NCBI GenBank assembly: GCA_947501615.1
Contig: CANMWK010000014.1
Coordinates: forward strand, 1-52,119
Source: an uncultured Tenacibaculum sp.
Lineage (GTDB): Bacteria > Bacteroidota > Bacteroidia > Flavobacteriales > Flavobacteriaceae
Direction: 5' to 3'
DNA: 52,119 bases
The translations under genes and the position numbers were made by a program. The notes under the pieces are model-generated. The model made no database searches. It was not told the origin of the DNA and saw only the letters and a list, made by a program, of their open reading frames with translations. Below are positions 8,222-16,852 of the stretch, piece after piece (within the stretch, counting starts at the first letter, position 1; every line of letters begins with the position of its first letter).

Positions 8222-9434
8222 AAACATATTATCCATACTATTCATTCTTGTTTTTAGCGGATTTTCTAATGCACAAGAACTGCAATCGCTTATTGATGAA
8301 GCCTTGGCAAACAATCCAAAAATTAAACAGTTTGAACTGCAATACAAACGTGTTTCAGAAAAGGTAAACGAAGTAAATACCTTACCCAATACCAACATTG
8401 GCGTAGGATATTTTGTAAGCGAACCCGAAACACGAACAGGCGCACAACGTTTTAAAGTATCTGTAAATCAAATGTTGCCTTGGTTTGGTACAATTAGTTC
8501 GAGAGAAGATTATGTGAGTTCGTTAGCCGATGCCAAGTATGAAGATATTACCATTGCCAAACGACAATTAATCGCATCGGTATCAACTTCGTATTACAAT
8601 TTGTACGCAATTAAGGCTAAACAGCAGGTTTTAACCGAAAATATCAACTTGCTAAAAACCTACGAAACTATGGCGTTAACGTCGATTGAAGTTGGCAAAG
8701 CATCTGCCGTAGATGTGTTGCGTTTGCAAATGCGACAAAACGATTTAAACCAATCTAAAGCCGTTTTGCAACAACAGTTTTTAGCCGAACAAACAGCCTT
8801 TAATAAGCTATTAAACAGAGATAAAAACACTGCGGTAAATGTGGTTTCAGAATTAGAAATTCCGTTGGACGACAGCACGATAAATACAGATAGTTTACAA
8901 TTTCATCCTGAATTAATAAAATACGACAAGTTGTATCAATCAGTTGAAAAATCTGAACTATTAAACCAAAAGGAAAGTAGCCCAATGATAGGCTTTGGGT
9001 TAGATTATGTTAACGTTGCGCAACGTCCAAATATGAATTTTAGCGATAACGGAAAAGATATTATAATGCCAATGGTATCGTTGTCTATTCCAATTTTCAA
9101 TAAAAAATATAAGTCGAAAACCAAGCAAAACGAAATTCAGCGAGAAGAATTTAACAGCCAAAAACAAGAGCGATTTAACAAGTTAGAAACCTTGTTAGAT
9201 AAAGCAATTAACGAGCGAGCATCGGCAAGAATACGATACAACACACAAAGCAAGAACTTGAAACAAGCTAAAAATGCCGAAACTATTCTTGTTAAAAGCT
9301 ACGAAACAGGCACGATTGATTTTAACGATGTTCTCGATATTCAAGAATTGCAGTTAAAGTTTCAGTTAAACCAAATTAAGGCGGTGCAAAATTATTATGT
9401 ACAACGTGCCATTATTAACTATTTAATTCAGTAA
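8211..9434 (+). CDS. TolC-family outer-membrane efflux channel (CusC-like)
   Basis: This 407-residue protein has a signal peptide (cleavage after SNA, about residue 22) and two outer-membrane efflux repeats rich in long amphipathic helices, for example LLKTYETMALTSIEV and the C-terminal QELQLKFQLNQIKAVQ. It would form the trimeric exit duct joined to CusA and CusB. The start codon lies inside cusA (11-base overlap), which implies translational coupling. The oxidase gene starts 3 bases after its stop. The length is slightly short for CusC, as usual in Bacteroidota. Assignment to copper rests on the operon. Confidence 0.88.
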   Translation: MKTKNILSILFILVFSGFSNAQELQSLIDEALANNPKIKQFELQYKRVSEKVNEVNTLPNTNIGVGYFVSEPETRTGAQRFKVSVNQMLPWFGTISSREDYVSSLADAKYEDITIAKRQLIASVSTSYYNLYAIKAKQQVLTENINLLKTYETMALTSIEVGKASAVDVLRLQMRQNDLNQSKAVLQQQFLAEQTAFNKLLNRDKNTAVNVVSELEIPLDDSTINTDSLQFHPELIKYDKLYQSVEKSELLNQKESSPMIGFGLDYVNVAQRPNMNFSDNGKDIIMPMVSLSIPIFNKKYKSKTKQNEIQREEFNSQKQERFNKLETLLDKAINERASARIRYNTQSKNLKQAKNAETILVKSYETGTIDFNDVLDIQELQLKFQLNQIKAVQNYYVQRAIINYLIQ

Positions 9435-9437
9435 ACA

Positions 9438-11771
9438 ATGAAAATATTAAACACAATACTTCTATTATTCCTAACGTCAATTGCATTTGCCCAAGTAGGA
9501 ACTAATGGTGATAACAGAAAAGAAGAAGGAAGGAAAATAAAAGAATATAATCTCACTATTGAGGAAAATGAAATGACACTTGCTGGTATAACTGCTAAAG
9601 GTATGACTATCAATGGTGGTATTCCCGGACCAGTTTTGGAATTTAATGAAGGTGACCTTGCTATTATTAATGTTACCAACAAAATGGATGTGGAAACGTC
9701 TGTGCATTGGCACGGATTAATTCTTCCTAATTTTTATGATGGTGTGCCCTATTTAACAACGCCACCAATAAAATCTGGTACAACATTTCAATATAGAATC
9801 CCAATCAACCAATCTGGTACGTATTGGTATCATTCCCATACAATGTTACAAGAGCAAAAAGGTGTTTATGGGTCTATTGTCATTCATCCAAAAGAAAAAA
9901 CATTGGAATATGATAAAGATTTAGTCGTATTGCTTTCCGATTGGACAAATGAAAAACCAATGAATGTGCTTCGTAACCTTAAACGAGGTAACGAATGGTA
10001 TCAAGTTAAAAAAGGAACAGCTGTACCGTTAAGTAGAGTTATAAAAGAAGGTGCATTAGGCGCGCAATTTAAGTTTTGGCGCGATAGAATGGAAGGCGCA
10101 GATATTGCGGACATTTATTACCCTGCATTTTTATCTAATGGTAAAAAACTGGCGGAATATCCAGAGTTTAAGTCTGGAGAAAAGGTAAGACTTCGCTTTA
10201 TCAACGCATCTGCATCGACTTACTATTGGATGGATTTTGGAGCTGGTAATCCTAAAATCGTTTCAAGTGATGGAGTTGATGTTACACCCGTTAGTAAGAA
10301 TAGATTCCTATTCGGTATAGCTGAAACTTATGATATAATTGTAACGATTCCAAATGGAACTCTAGAAATTACTGCTACAGCTCAGGATGGGTCAGGCAAT
10401 ACTTCCATTCGTTTGGGGAATGGTAAACTTTTTCCAGCAACTATAATAGACAGACCAAACAAAGTTGCGATGATGAAGCAAATGGCTAAAATGGATATGA
10501 AAATGGGTGCACCTGCAATGGCAGGTAATCAAAAGAAAAATACGCCTGAAGCTTTAATGAAAAAGTATGGGATGCAAATGGATATGAAAGATGGTAAGAT
10601 GGATAACCAAATGAGTATGAAAATGGACGATCAAAAACCTATGAATGATAATCATATGCAAATGGAAATGGACAAAAAGAAGGATATGAAAAAGGATTCT
10701 ATCCCAATGAGCCATAATATGTCTATGATTGAGAAAGACTCTAGGTCTTTTGATTACAATACACGTAAAACCTATTTCAACTACGATTTTTTGAAGGCAA
10801 AAGAAAATACCACTTATAAGGAAGATTTACCAGTAAATGACCTTTTACTTAACCTAACAGGTAATATGCAACGCTACGTGTGGAGTATAAATGGTGTGCC
10901 ATTATCTGAAACAGATAAGATTAAAATTAAAGGAGGAGAGGTTACCAGAATAACATTAAATAACTTAACAATGATGCATCACCCAATGCATCTTCACGGT
11001 CATTATTTTAGAGTGATTAACGAAAATGGAGAACGTTCACCATTAAAGCATACGGTTAACGTGCCACCAATGCAAAAAGTGGTTATTGAATTTTATAACG
11101 AAGAATATGGTGATTGGTTTTTTCATTGTCACGTATTATATCATATGATGGGAGGTATGGCACGAGTATTTAGCTATAATACACCAAGGGATGAACGAAT
11201 GAAGGATTATCCAGTAACAAATCTAATAGAAGAAACCGACCATTATTATTCTTGGGGAAGAGCTCGTGCAGGTTCCAATTTTTCAGAATTAAACCTTATG
11301 TCCAGTAATATTAGAAATGAATTTGGCTTGCGTGCCGAATTTGACTATAATAAAAATGCTGAAGTAGAAGTAAATTACAACCGATACTTAAATGATTGGG
11401 TGCGCCTGTATGCAGGTGTAAATACCGAAACGTCAACACCAGATTCTTATGACACGTTTAATACGGTAGGATTAGTTGGTATTAAATATTTCACACCCTA
11501 TAGATTTAATGTAGATGTGAGCATGGATAATCAGTTACGCCCAAGAATACGTTTGGATAGAGAGCTATTAATTTTTCCTCGAATTTTTCTTGAAGGCGAA
11601 TATGAATATAGAGCAGACTTTGGTTGGGTCAATGACATTGAAAGTAAATCTTATGAGGGAGAAACCCAATGGTTGGTTGGGGTATCTTATATTCTTTCAA
11701 GAAATTTTTCAATACAAGGCAACTATAACAACCGATATGGCTGGGGTGGAGGCCTTTTAGCAAGATTTTAA
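9438..11771 (+). CDS. Multicopper oxidase (CopA/PcoA type) fused to a CopB-like beta-barrel domain
   Basis: This 777-residue exported protein (signal peptide to about residue 19) would oxidise toxic Cu(I) to Cu(II). All copper ligands are present: HWHG (H90, H92), WYHSH (H132, H134), HPMHLHGH (H515-H522) and the type 1 segment HCHVLYHMMGGM (H563, C564, H565, H569, M574). Between residues about 345 and 435 there is a methionine-rich insertion with many MDM/MKM motifs, probably a Cu(I) store. After the oxidase, residues about 610-777 have alternating strand segments (VEVNYNRYLNDWVRLYAG, VGLVGIKYFTPY) resembling PcoB/CopB. The C terminus ends in GGGLLARF, typical of outer-membrane proteins. The fusion would tether the enzyme to the outer membrane. 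Confidence 0.88.
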   Translation: MKILNTILLLFLTSIAFAQVGTNGDNRKEEGRKIKEYNLTIEENEMTLAGITAKGMTINGGIPGPVLEFNEGDLAIINVTNKMDVETSVHWHGLILPNFYDGVPYLTTPPIKSGTTFQYRIPINQSGTYWYHSHTMLQEQKGVYGSIVIHPKEKTLEYDKDLVVLLSDWTNEKPMNVLRNLKRGNEWYQVKKGTAVPLSRVIKEGALGAQFKFWRDRMEGADIADIYYPAFLSNGKKLAEYPEFKSGEKVRLRFINASASTYYWMDFGAGNPKIVSSDGVDVTPVSKNRFLFGIAETYDIIVTIPNGTLEITATAQDGSGNTSIRLGNGKLFPATIIDRPNKVAMMKQMAKMDMKMGAPAMAGNQKKNTPEALMKKYGMQMDMKDGKMDNQMSMKMDDQKPMNDNHMQMEMDKKKDMKKDSIPMSHNMSMIEKDSRSFDYNTRKTYFNYDFLKAKENTTYKEDLPVNDLLLNLTGNMQRYVWSINGVPLSETDKIKIKGGEVTRITLNNLTMMHHPMHLHGHYFRVINENGERSPLKHTVNVPPMQKVVIEFYNEEYGDWFFHCHVLYHMMGGMARVFSYNTPRDERMKDYPVTNLIEETDHYYSWGRARAGSNFSELNLMSSNIRNEFGLRAEFDYNKNAEVEVNYNRYLNDWVRLYAGVNTETSTPDSYDTFNTVGLVGIKYFTPYRFNVDVSMDNQLRPRIRLDRELLIFPRIFLEGEYEYRADFGWVNDIESKSYEGETQWLVGVSYILSRNFSIQGNYNNRYGWGGGLLARF

Positions 11772-11787
11772 TTTAAAAAAGTAAACA

Positions 11788-12519
11788 ATGAAACACATAT
11801 ATAAAATTGACGGAATGACTTGCGGAAGCTGTAAAGCAAGCGTAGAAAAAAGTTTAAGTAGTTTGGGTAACGTTACCGATGTAAAGGTAAATCTTGAAAA
11901 TAAAGAAGCTGAAATTACTATGAGTAAACATATTGGTTTATCAGATTTGCAAAATGTGTTGCAAGAAAAATACACCATTTTTGAAAAACCACCTGTTAAA
12001 AAGGTAGCTGCAAAAGCCTTTTCAGACTTTGAAATGGTACAAGAAAAAAGCAAAATCGAGCAATTAAAACCCTTGTTTTTAATCTTATTATACATAACCG
12101 TAGCAAGTATATTGTTACACTACAAAGATTGGAGTTGGCGAGAGTTTATGCTGGATTTTATGGGCTTGTTTTATATCGTGTTCAGCTTTTTTAAAATGTT
12201 AGATTTAAAAGGTTTTCCAGATAGTTTTAGAATGTACGACCCGTTAGCAAAACGAGTGCCTGTATATGCTAAAATTTATCCATTTATAGAAACCGCTTTA
12301 GGATTGATGCTTTTAATGCGATTTGAAATTAACATAGCACTAATTATAACCATTATCGTATTGGGAATAACAACCGTAGGAGTAACCAAAACATTACTTG
12401 ATAAAAAGGCAATTCGTTGTGCGTGTTTAGGTACGGCTTTAAAACTACCAATGACCGAAGCAACTTTTATAGAAAATGCTATTATGTTAGTAATGGCTGT
12501 ATTAATGTTAATCTTTTAA
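11788..12519 (+). CDS. HMA copper-binding domain fused to a MauE/DoxX-like membrane domain
   Basis: This 243-residue protein has an N-terminal ferredoxin-like heavy-metal-associated domain with the GMTCGSC motif (C12, C15). A linker (about 70-92) leads to four hydrophobic segments (about 95-112, 118-138, 158-176, 180-200) and a last one at the C terminus, with a CAC motif between (RCACLGTALKLP). The membrane part resembles the MauE/DoxX redox-associated family. It lies 16 bases after the oxidase and is followed after 2 bases by cusB. A likely role is receiving Cu(I) in the cytoplasm and passing copper or electrons across the membrane. This is inference, since no such fusion has an assigned role that I know of. 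Confidence 0.75.
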   Translation: MKHIYKIDGMTCGSCKASVEKSLSSLGNVTDVKVNLENKEAEITMSKHIGLSDLQNVLQEKYTIFEKPPVKKVAAKAFSDFEMVQEKSKIEQLKPLFLILLYITVASILLHYKDWSWREFMLDFMGLFYIVFSFFKMLDLKGFPDSFRMYDPLAKRVPVYAKIYPFIETALGLMLLMRFEINIALIITIIVLGITTVGVTKTLLDKKAIRCACLGTALKLPMTEATFIENAIMLVMAVLMLIF

Positions 12520-12521
12520 AA

Positions 12522-14228
12522 ATGAAAAAATACATCATATACGTTATAATTTTAGTGGCAGGATTACTTTTAGGAAAGCTATTCTTTGGTAATTCATCAG
12601 ATAAAGAAACAAGTCACAATCATAAAACCGATAGTGCCATATCACAAAAATGGACGTGTTCAATGCACCCACAAATTATGCAACCCGAAGCGGGCGACTG
12701 CCCAATTTGTGGTATGGATTTAATTCCTGCCGAAGCTGGTGCAGACGGTTTATCACCTAATCAATTTAAACTTACAAAAAATGCAATGGCATTGTCAAAT
12801 GTGCAAACCACCATTATTGGTAACGCTACTGCAAATGCGGATAATGGAATAACCTTATCAGGAAAAATTGCCGAAAACGAACAAGCCAACGCAGTACAAG
12901 TAAGTTATTTTGCAGGACGAATAGAACGTTTAAATATTAGTTTTACAAGCGAAAGTGTTAGAAAAGGACAACTTTTAGCCACTATTTATTCGCCCGAATT
13001 GGTTAAGGCACAACAAGAACTATTAACTGCATCTACCTTAAAAGAAACACAGCCTGCATTGTATAAAGCGGTGCGTAATAAGTTAAAATTATGGAAGCTG
13101 TCAGATAACCAAATCAATCAAATTGAAAGTTCAAAAAAAGTAAAAGAAAACTTTCCTGTGTACGCTACTGTATCTGGAACAGTTTCAGAAAAATTAGTAG
13201 AACAAGGCGATTATATAAAACAAGGGCAACCCTTATTAAAAATTACCAATTTGAATACGGTTTGGGCAAATTTTGATGTGTACGAAAATCAAATCAGTAA
13301 TTTTAAAGTTGGACAAGCTATTGCCATTACTACCAATGCCTATCCTAACGAAGTTTTTAATGCGAAAATTTCGTTTATCAATCCAGTTTTAAATCCGCAA
13401 ACTCGTACTGTAACTATTCGAGCGGTTTTAAACAATCGCAAAGAGCTATTTAAACCCGAAATGTTTGTAACAGGAAAAGTAGATGCCAAAGTAAAAGATG
13501 CCAAAGCGCAATTATTGATACCTGCATCGGCTGTACTATGGACAGGAAAACGCTCAATAGTATATGTAAAACCAGATGCCGACAATCCTATTTTTGAAAT
13601 GAAAGAAATAGTATTAGGTAGCAAATTAGGCGACAATTACGAAGTAAAAAGCGGTTTGCAACAAGGCGATGAAGTGGTAACCAATGGAGTATTTACTATT
13701 GATGCATCGGCACAATTACAAGGCAAAAAGTCGATGATGAACCATAAAAAAGAAATGAGCGAACAGTTTGAAGTGAGTAAAAAATTCAAGTCGCAATTAC
13801 AGACAGCCTACGATGAATACATCAAATTAAAAGACAATTTGATAAAATCAGATGCGGAATTATCAAAAAATAGTGCTTTAAATTTATACAAAGCACTACA
13901 AAAAATTGATATGAAACTATTAGCTAATAATGAGGCTCACATACAATGGATGATGCTAAATAAAACTTTAATATCGAGTAGTAATGCTATTGCTAATTCC
14001 GAAAATATTAAAATACAACGTAAACAATTTAAGATATTATCAGAGCATTTTATTTTGGCTGTACAATCCTTTGGTATCAATGAAATTAGTTACAAACAAT
14101 ATTGCCCAATGGCAGATAGCGACAAAGGAGCATATTGGTTAAGTAAAGAAAAACAAGTATTAAATCCGTATTTCGGCGAGATGATGTTGAAATGTGGTGA
14201 AGTAAAACAAGTAATAAATAACAATTAA
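12522..14228 (+). CDS. cusB: CusB-like periplasmic adaptor with heavy-metal-binding and DUF3347 domains
   Basis: The start is the ATG at 12522 (568 residues), 2 bases after the previous stop; an upstream in-frame start lies inside the preceding gene. It has an N-terminal membrane anchor (residues 4-22), a heavy-metal-binding domain (WTCSMHPQIM ... GDCPICGMDLIP, C46, C60, C63), then HlyD-type barrel-sandwich and helical hairpin segments (about 100-390). A C-terminal DUF3347 domain (about 415-565) contains CPMAD and MMLKCGEV. It links CusA to the outer-membrane channel and hands over Cu(I)/Ag(I). The gene order A, C, oxidase, HMA, B differs from the enterobacterial CFBA order. Confidence 0.9.
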   Translation: MKKYIIYVIILVAGLLLGKLFFGNSSDKETSHNHKTDSAISQKWTCSMHPQIMQPEAGDCPICGMDLIPAEAGADGLSPNQFKLTKNAMALSNVQTTIIGNATANADNGITLSGKIAENEQANAVQVSYFAGRIERLNISFTSESVRKGQLLATIYSPELVKAQQELLTASTLKETQPALYKAVRNKLKLWKLSDNQINQIESSKKVKENFPVYATVSGTVSEKLVEQGDYIKQGQPLLKITNLNTVWANFDVYENQISNFKVGQAIAITTNAYPNEVFNAKISFINPVLNPQTRTVTIRAVLNNRKELFKPEMFVTGKVDAKVKDAKAQLLIPASAVLWTGKRSIVYVKPDADNPIFEMKEIVLGSKLGDNYEVKSGLQQGDEVVTNGVFTIDASAQLQGKKSMMNHKKEMSEQFEVSKKFKSQLQTAYDEYIKLKDNLIKSDAELSKNSALNLYKALQKIDMKLLANNEAHIQWMMLNKTLISSSNAIANSENIKIQRKQFKILSEHFILAVQSFGINEISYKQYCPMADSDKGAYWLSKEKQVLNPYFGEMMLKCGEVKQVINNN

Positions 14229-14239
14229 AATTTTAAATA

Positions 14240-14641
14240 ATGAAAAAAGTGATGTTAAGCGTAGCCATCATAGCTACAATTGGTTTAGTAAGCTGTAAAA
14301 ATGAAACTAAAAAAGAAACCACTAAAACAGAGCAAACCACAGCAAACAAATTAGCTTCTACTGAAACAACATTTGGGGTGCGTGGTAATTGTGGTATGTG
14401 TAAAAGCACCATTGAAAAAGCAGCAAATAGTATTCAAGGCGTATCTAAAGCAATTTGGGATGTTGACAAAAAGAAAATAGACGTTTCTTTCGATGCATCT
14501 AAAACAAATGTAGAAGCTATTCACAATGCAATTTCAGCTTCAGGCTATGATACAGATAAAGTAATGGGCAATGAATCTGCTTATGAGAATTTACCTGCGT
14601 GTTGTAAGTATGACCACCAGATGAAAATGGGTTTAAATTAG
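14240..14641 (+). CDS. HMA-domain lipoprotein, periplasmic copper chaperone
   Basis: This 133-residue lipoprotein (lipobox GLVSC, lipidated C19) has a charged linker rich in K, E and T and a heavy-metal-associated domain with GNCGMC (C51, C54). The C terminus carries PACCKYDHQMKM, adding two cysteines, a histidine and methionines that could bind a second metal. It ends the efflux operon 11 bases after cusB and is followed by a clear terminator. It probably shuttles copper in the periplasm to CusB or the oxidase. Confidence 0.85.
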   Translation: MKKVMLSVAIIATIGLVSCKNETKKETTKTEQTTANKLASTETTFGVRGNCGMCKSTIEKAANSIQGVSKAIWDVDKKKIDVSFDASKTNVEAIHNAISASGYDTDKVMGNESAYENLPACCKYDHQMKMGLN

Positions 14642-14682
14642 AACAAAAAGAAAAAAGCTGCTAAATACTATATATAGTCTAT

Positions 14683-14713
14683 AAAAAAGAGTCTTTATTT
14701 TAGACTCTTTTTT
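14683..14713 (+). terminator. Rho-independent terminator of the copper operon
   Basis: A perfect 12-bp stem (14683-14694 with 14702-14713) has a 7-base loop; the right arm ends in a T-run. It lies 41 bases after the last gene of the operon. Confidence 0.85.
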
Positions 14714-14845
14714 ACTTTTATGAGTAGTTAGGTTTACAGAAATATAGAAGCACATTTTGCATATATATATTTAGATACTTATATCATGGTAAATTTTCTG
14801 ATTAACCAATCAAAAAAGGAATTTATACTTCTAAACATAAAACCT

Positions 14846-14853
14846 TATTTTTG
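14846..14853 (+). promoter_or_regulatory. -7 box for the RadC-like gene
   Basis: TATTTTTG fits TAnnTTTG, 5 bases before the ATG at 14859, which implies an almost leaderless transcript. No clear -33 TTG is seen. Confidence 0.4.
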
Positions 14854-14858
14854 TTTTT

Positions 14859-15482
14859 ATGGATATTAAATTAACCGAAGCCGAAAAAATAAAAATTCTA
14901 AACTCAGATGACATTTACGGAATCATGCAAAAAATCTTGCTCCGTGAAGATAAAATAGACCAAAACAGAGAACACTTTTGGGTTATTGGTTTAGAGAATA
15001 ATAACCGTATTCTTTTTATTGAATTAATAAGCTTAGGAACAATAAACAAAACACTTGCCGAACCAATGGAAGTATTTAGTTTGGCATTGCAAAAACGCGC
15101 GGTTAAAATCATTTTATGCCATAATCATCCTAGCGGAGAACTGAAACCATCCGAAGGAGATAAAAATATTACAGACCGATTAATACAAGTAGGTATTATT
15201 GTTGACACACCTGTATCTGACCATCTAATTATTACTCCTAAAAGTTATTTAAGTTTTAAAAATATAGGTTTATTAGAAGAACTTGAAAAAAGCACAAAAT
15301 ATGTTCCTCAATATGTACTAGAAGAAAGAATAAAAAAAGATGCTGCTAAAATAGCTGAACAAAAAAAAGCAATTGAAGTAGCCAAGCAACTTAAAAGAAA
15401 AGGAGTTGATAATGAAACGATTGCTTTTTCTACTGGGTTACCTGTCCAAGAAATTGAGAAACTGAGAGTTAAAAAACGGTAG
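14859..15482 (+). CDS. RadC-like JAB-domain protein
   Basis: This 207-residue protein carries the complete JAMM metalloprotein motif HNHPSG...PSEGD (H88, H90, S98, D101) followed by SDHLIIT. Unlike chromosomal RadC it lacks the N-terminal helix-hairpin-helix. It instead has a charged helical tail (about 150-207) with a GVDNETIAFSTGLPVQEIEKL segment that looks like a small helix-turn-helix. Such proteins are typical cargo of mobile elements and their biochemical role is unsettled. The 3' end is altered: an IS256-family element is inserted in the last codon, so the stop TAG is supplied by the IS. Without the IS the frame would end VKKL and stop at 16850. Confidence 0.85.
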   Translation: MDIKLTEAEKIKILNSDDIYGIMQKILLREDKIDQNREHFWVIGLENNNRILFIELISLGTINKTLAEPMEVFSLALQKRAVKIILCHNHPSGELKPSEGDKNITDRLIQVGIIVDTPVSDHLIITPKSYLSFKNIGLLEELEKSTKYVPQYVLEERIKKDAAKIAEQKKAIEVAKQLKRKGVDNETIAFSTGLPVQEIEKLRVKKR

Positions 15483-15513
15483 TATCACACGAAGTGTGTA
15501 AAGTTTAAAATTC

Positions 15514-15531
15514 GGGGGGTCGCGACCCCCC
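15514..15531. terminator. Perfect 18-bp GC palindrome followed by T-tract inside the IS left end
   Basis: GGGGGGTCGCGACCCCCC is its own reverse complement and folds as a 7-bp stem with a CGCG loop. AAATTTTATTTTTTTT follows. It stands just upstream of the transposase and would stop transcription entering from the host operon, keeping transposase expression low. Confidence 0.7.
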
Positions 15532-15589
15532 AAATTTTATTTTTTTTAATCTTGCTTATCGGTAGATGGGCATTAAATTTTATACACTT

Positions 15590-16786
15590 ATGAAAAAAGA
15601 AGAATTTTTAAACGATGATTTTTTAAAACAATTTAAAACTGGAGATGAATTAAACTCATTTCTAAAGACCATTCAAAAACGAGGGATAGAAAAAATTTTA
15701 GAAGGCGAGTTAGATGCTCATTTGGATTATGAAAAGCATCAGGCATCAGCCAATACTAATTCTCGCAATGGCTATTCAACCAAAACTATTAATACCGCTT
15801 TGGGGACATCTGATATAAAAGTACCCAGAGATAGAGACTCAAGTTTTAATCCTATGCTAGTGCCCAAACGTAAGAGCATGGTAGATGGTATCGAGAATGT
15901 TATTATCAGTCTGTATGCAAAAGGTATGAGTAATTCTGATATAGAAGAGCAAATCCGAGAGGTCTATGATTTTGATATTTCTACCTCTACTATATCGCGG
16001 ATTACAGATAAAGTTACTAATGATATAGTTGCATGGCAAAATAGGCCCTTAGAACCTGTTTATTTAATTACTTGGATGGATGGTATTGTTTTTAAAGTAA
16101 GAGAAAACTCTAAAGTGATCAACAAAACCATGTATATCGCTGTAGGACTCCGTAGAGATGGTAAAAAAGAAGTGTTAGGCTTATGGCTTGGCAAAAATGA
16201 ATCCGCTGCCTTTTGGATGAGTGTACTTACGGATATGAAGGCTCGTGGTGTAGAAGATTTATTAATCACGGCTACCGATAATTTGAACGGATTTACACAA
16301 ACTATTAAAAATGTATTTCCAGAATCAACCACCCAAATTTGTGTAGTACATCAAATTAGAAATGCCAGTAGATACGTAGTCTGGAAAGATAAAAAAGAGT
16401 TCTCCAAGGATATGAAAGAAATTTATAATGCACCCACTAAAAACGCCGCAGAAGCTGCTTTAAATGACTTTGCTCAAAAGTGGGAATCAAAATACTCCTA
16501 TGCGATCAAAAGTTGGAGAGAGAACTGGGAGGAACTTACCGTATTTTATGAATTCCCTGTAGAGATTAGAAAAATTATTTATACCACTAACTTAATTGAA
16601 AATCTAAACGGAAAAATCAGAAAATACACTAAAAATAAACTCTCCTTCCCAACCGATGATGCTGTGATGAAATCAACTTTTTTAGCGCTCAGGGAAGCCA
16701 CTAAAAAATGGAGTATGCCTATTAGAAATTGGGGGATAATTTTAGACCAATTTTTAACTATATTTGAAAAAAGGGTTCAACTTTAA
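15590..16786 (+). CDS. IS256-family (Mutator-like) transposase
   Basis: This 398-residue protein is counted from the ATG at 15590 (MKKEEFLND). An upstream in-frame ATG at 15566 would add 8 residues not expected in the family. The DDE triad is visible: D164 (WMDGI), D230 (TATDNLNGF) and E337 (NLIENLNGK). N-terminal residues contain the SRNGYSTKTI segment and RDRDSSFNPMLVPKR, characteristic of the family. It catalyses cut-and-paste or circle-forming transposition of the surrounding element. The full length and unbroken frame suggest it is functional. It is convergent with the relaxase gene. Confidence 0.95.
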   Translation: MKKEEFLNDDFLKQFKTGDELNSFLKTIQKRGIEKILEGELDAHLDYEKHQASANTNSRNGYSTKTINTALGTSDIKVPRDRDSSFNPMLVPKRKSMVDGIENVIISLYAKGMSNSDIEEQIREVYDFDISTSTISRITDKVTNDIVAWQNRPLEPVYLITWMDGIVFKVRENSKVINKTMYIAVGLRRDGKKEVLGLWLGKNESAAFWMSVLTDMKARGVEDLLITATDNLNGFTQTIKNVFPESTTQICVVHQIRNASRYVVWKDKKEFSKDMKEIYNAPTKNAAEAALNDFAQKWESKYSYAIKSWRENWEELTVFYEFPVEIRKIIYTTNLIENLNGKIRKYTKNKLSFPTDDAVMKSTFLALREATKKWSMPIRNWGIILDQFLTIFEKRVQL

Positions 16787-16852
16787 AAAAGTCAAACCCT
16801 TCGTATTTTAAACTTACACACTTACTGGGATAGTGTCTAAAAAACTTTAACA

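Larger units (their letters stand above)
15478..16837 (+). mobile_element. Complete IS256-family insertion sequence (1360 bp)
   Basis: The element is bounded by the 8-bp direct repeat TAAAAAAC (15470-15477 and 16838-16845), a target duplication of the size expected for IS256. The ends form imperfect inverted repeats of about 35 bp; the inner part AAGTGTGTAAAGTTTAAAA (15492-15510) matches the right end with one indel. It contains one intact transposase and an internal GC-rich palindrome upstream of it. The intact duplication and open frame suggest a recent insertion. Confidence 0.88.

Noticed and set aside
12417..12521. Extended N terminus of cusB
   Set aside because: It overlaps the preceding gene and would hide the membrane anchor; the ATG at 12522 is preferred.
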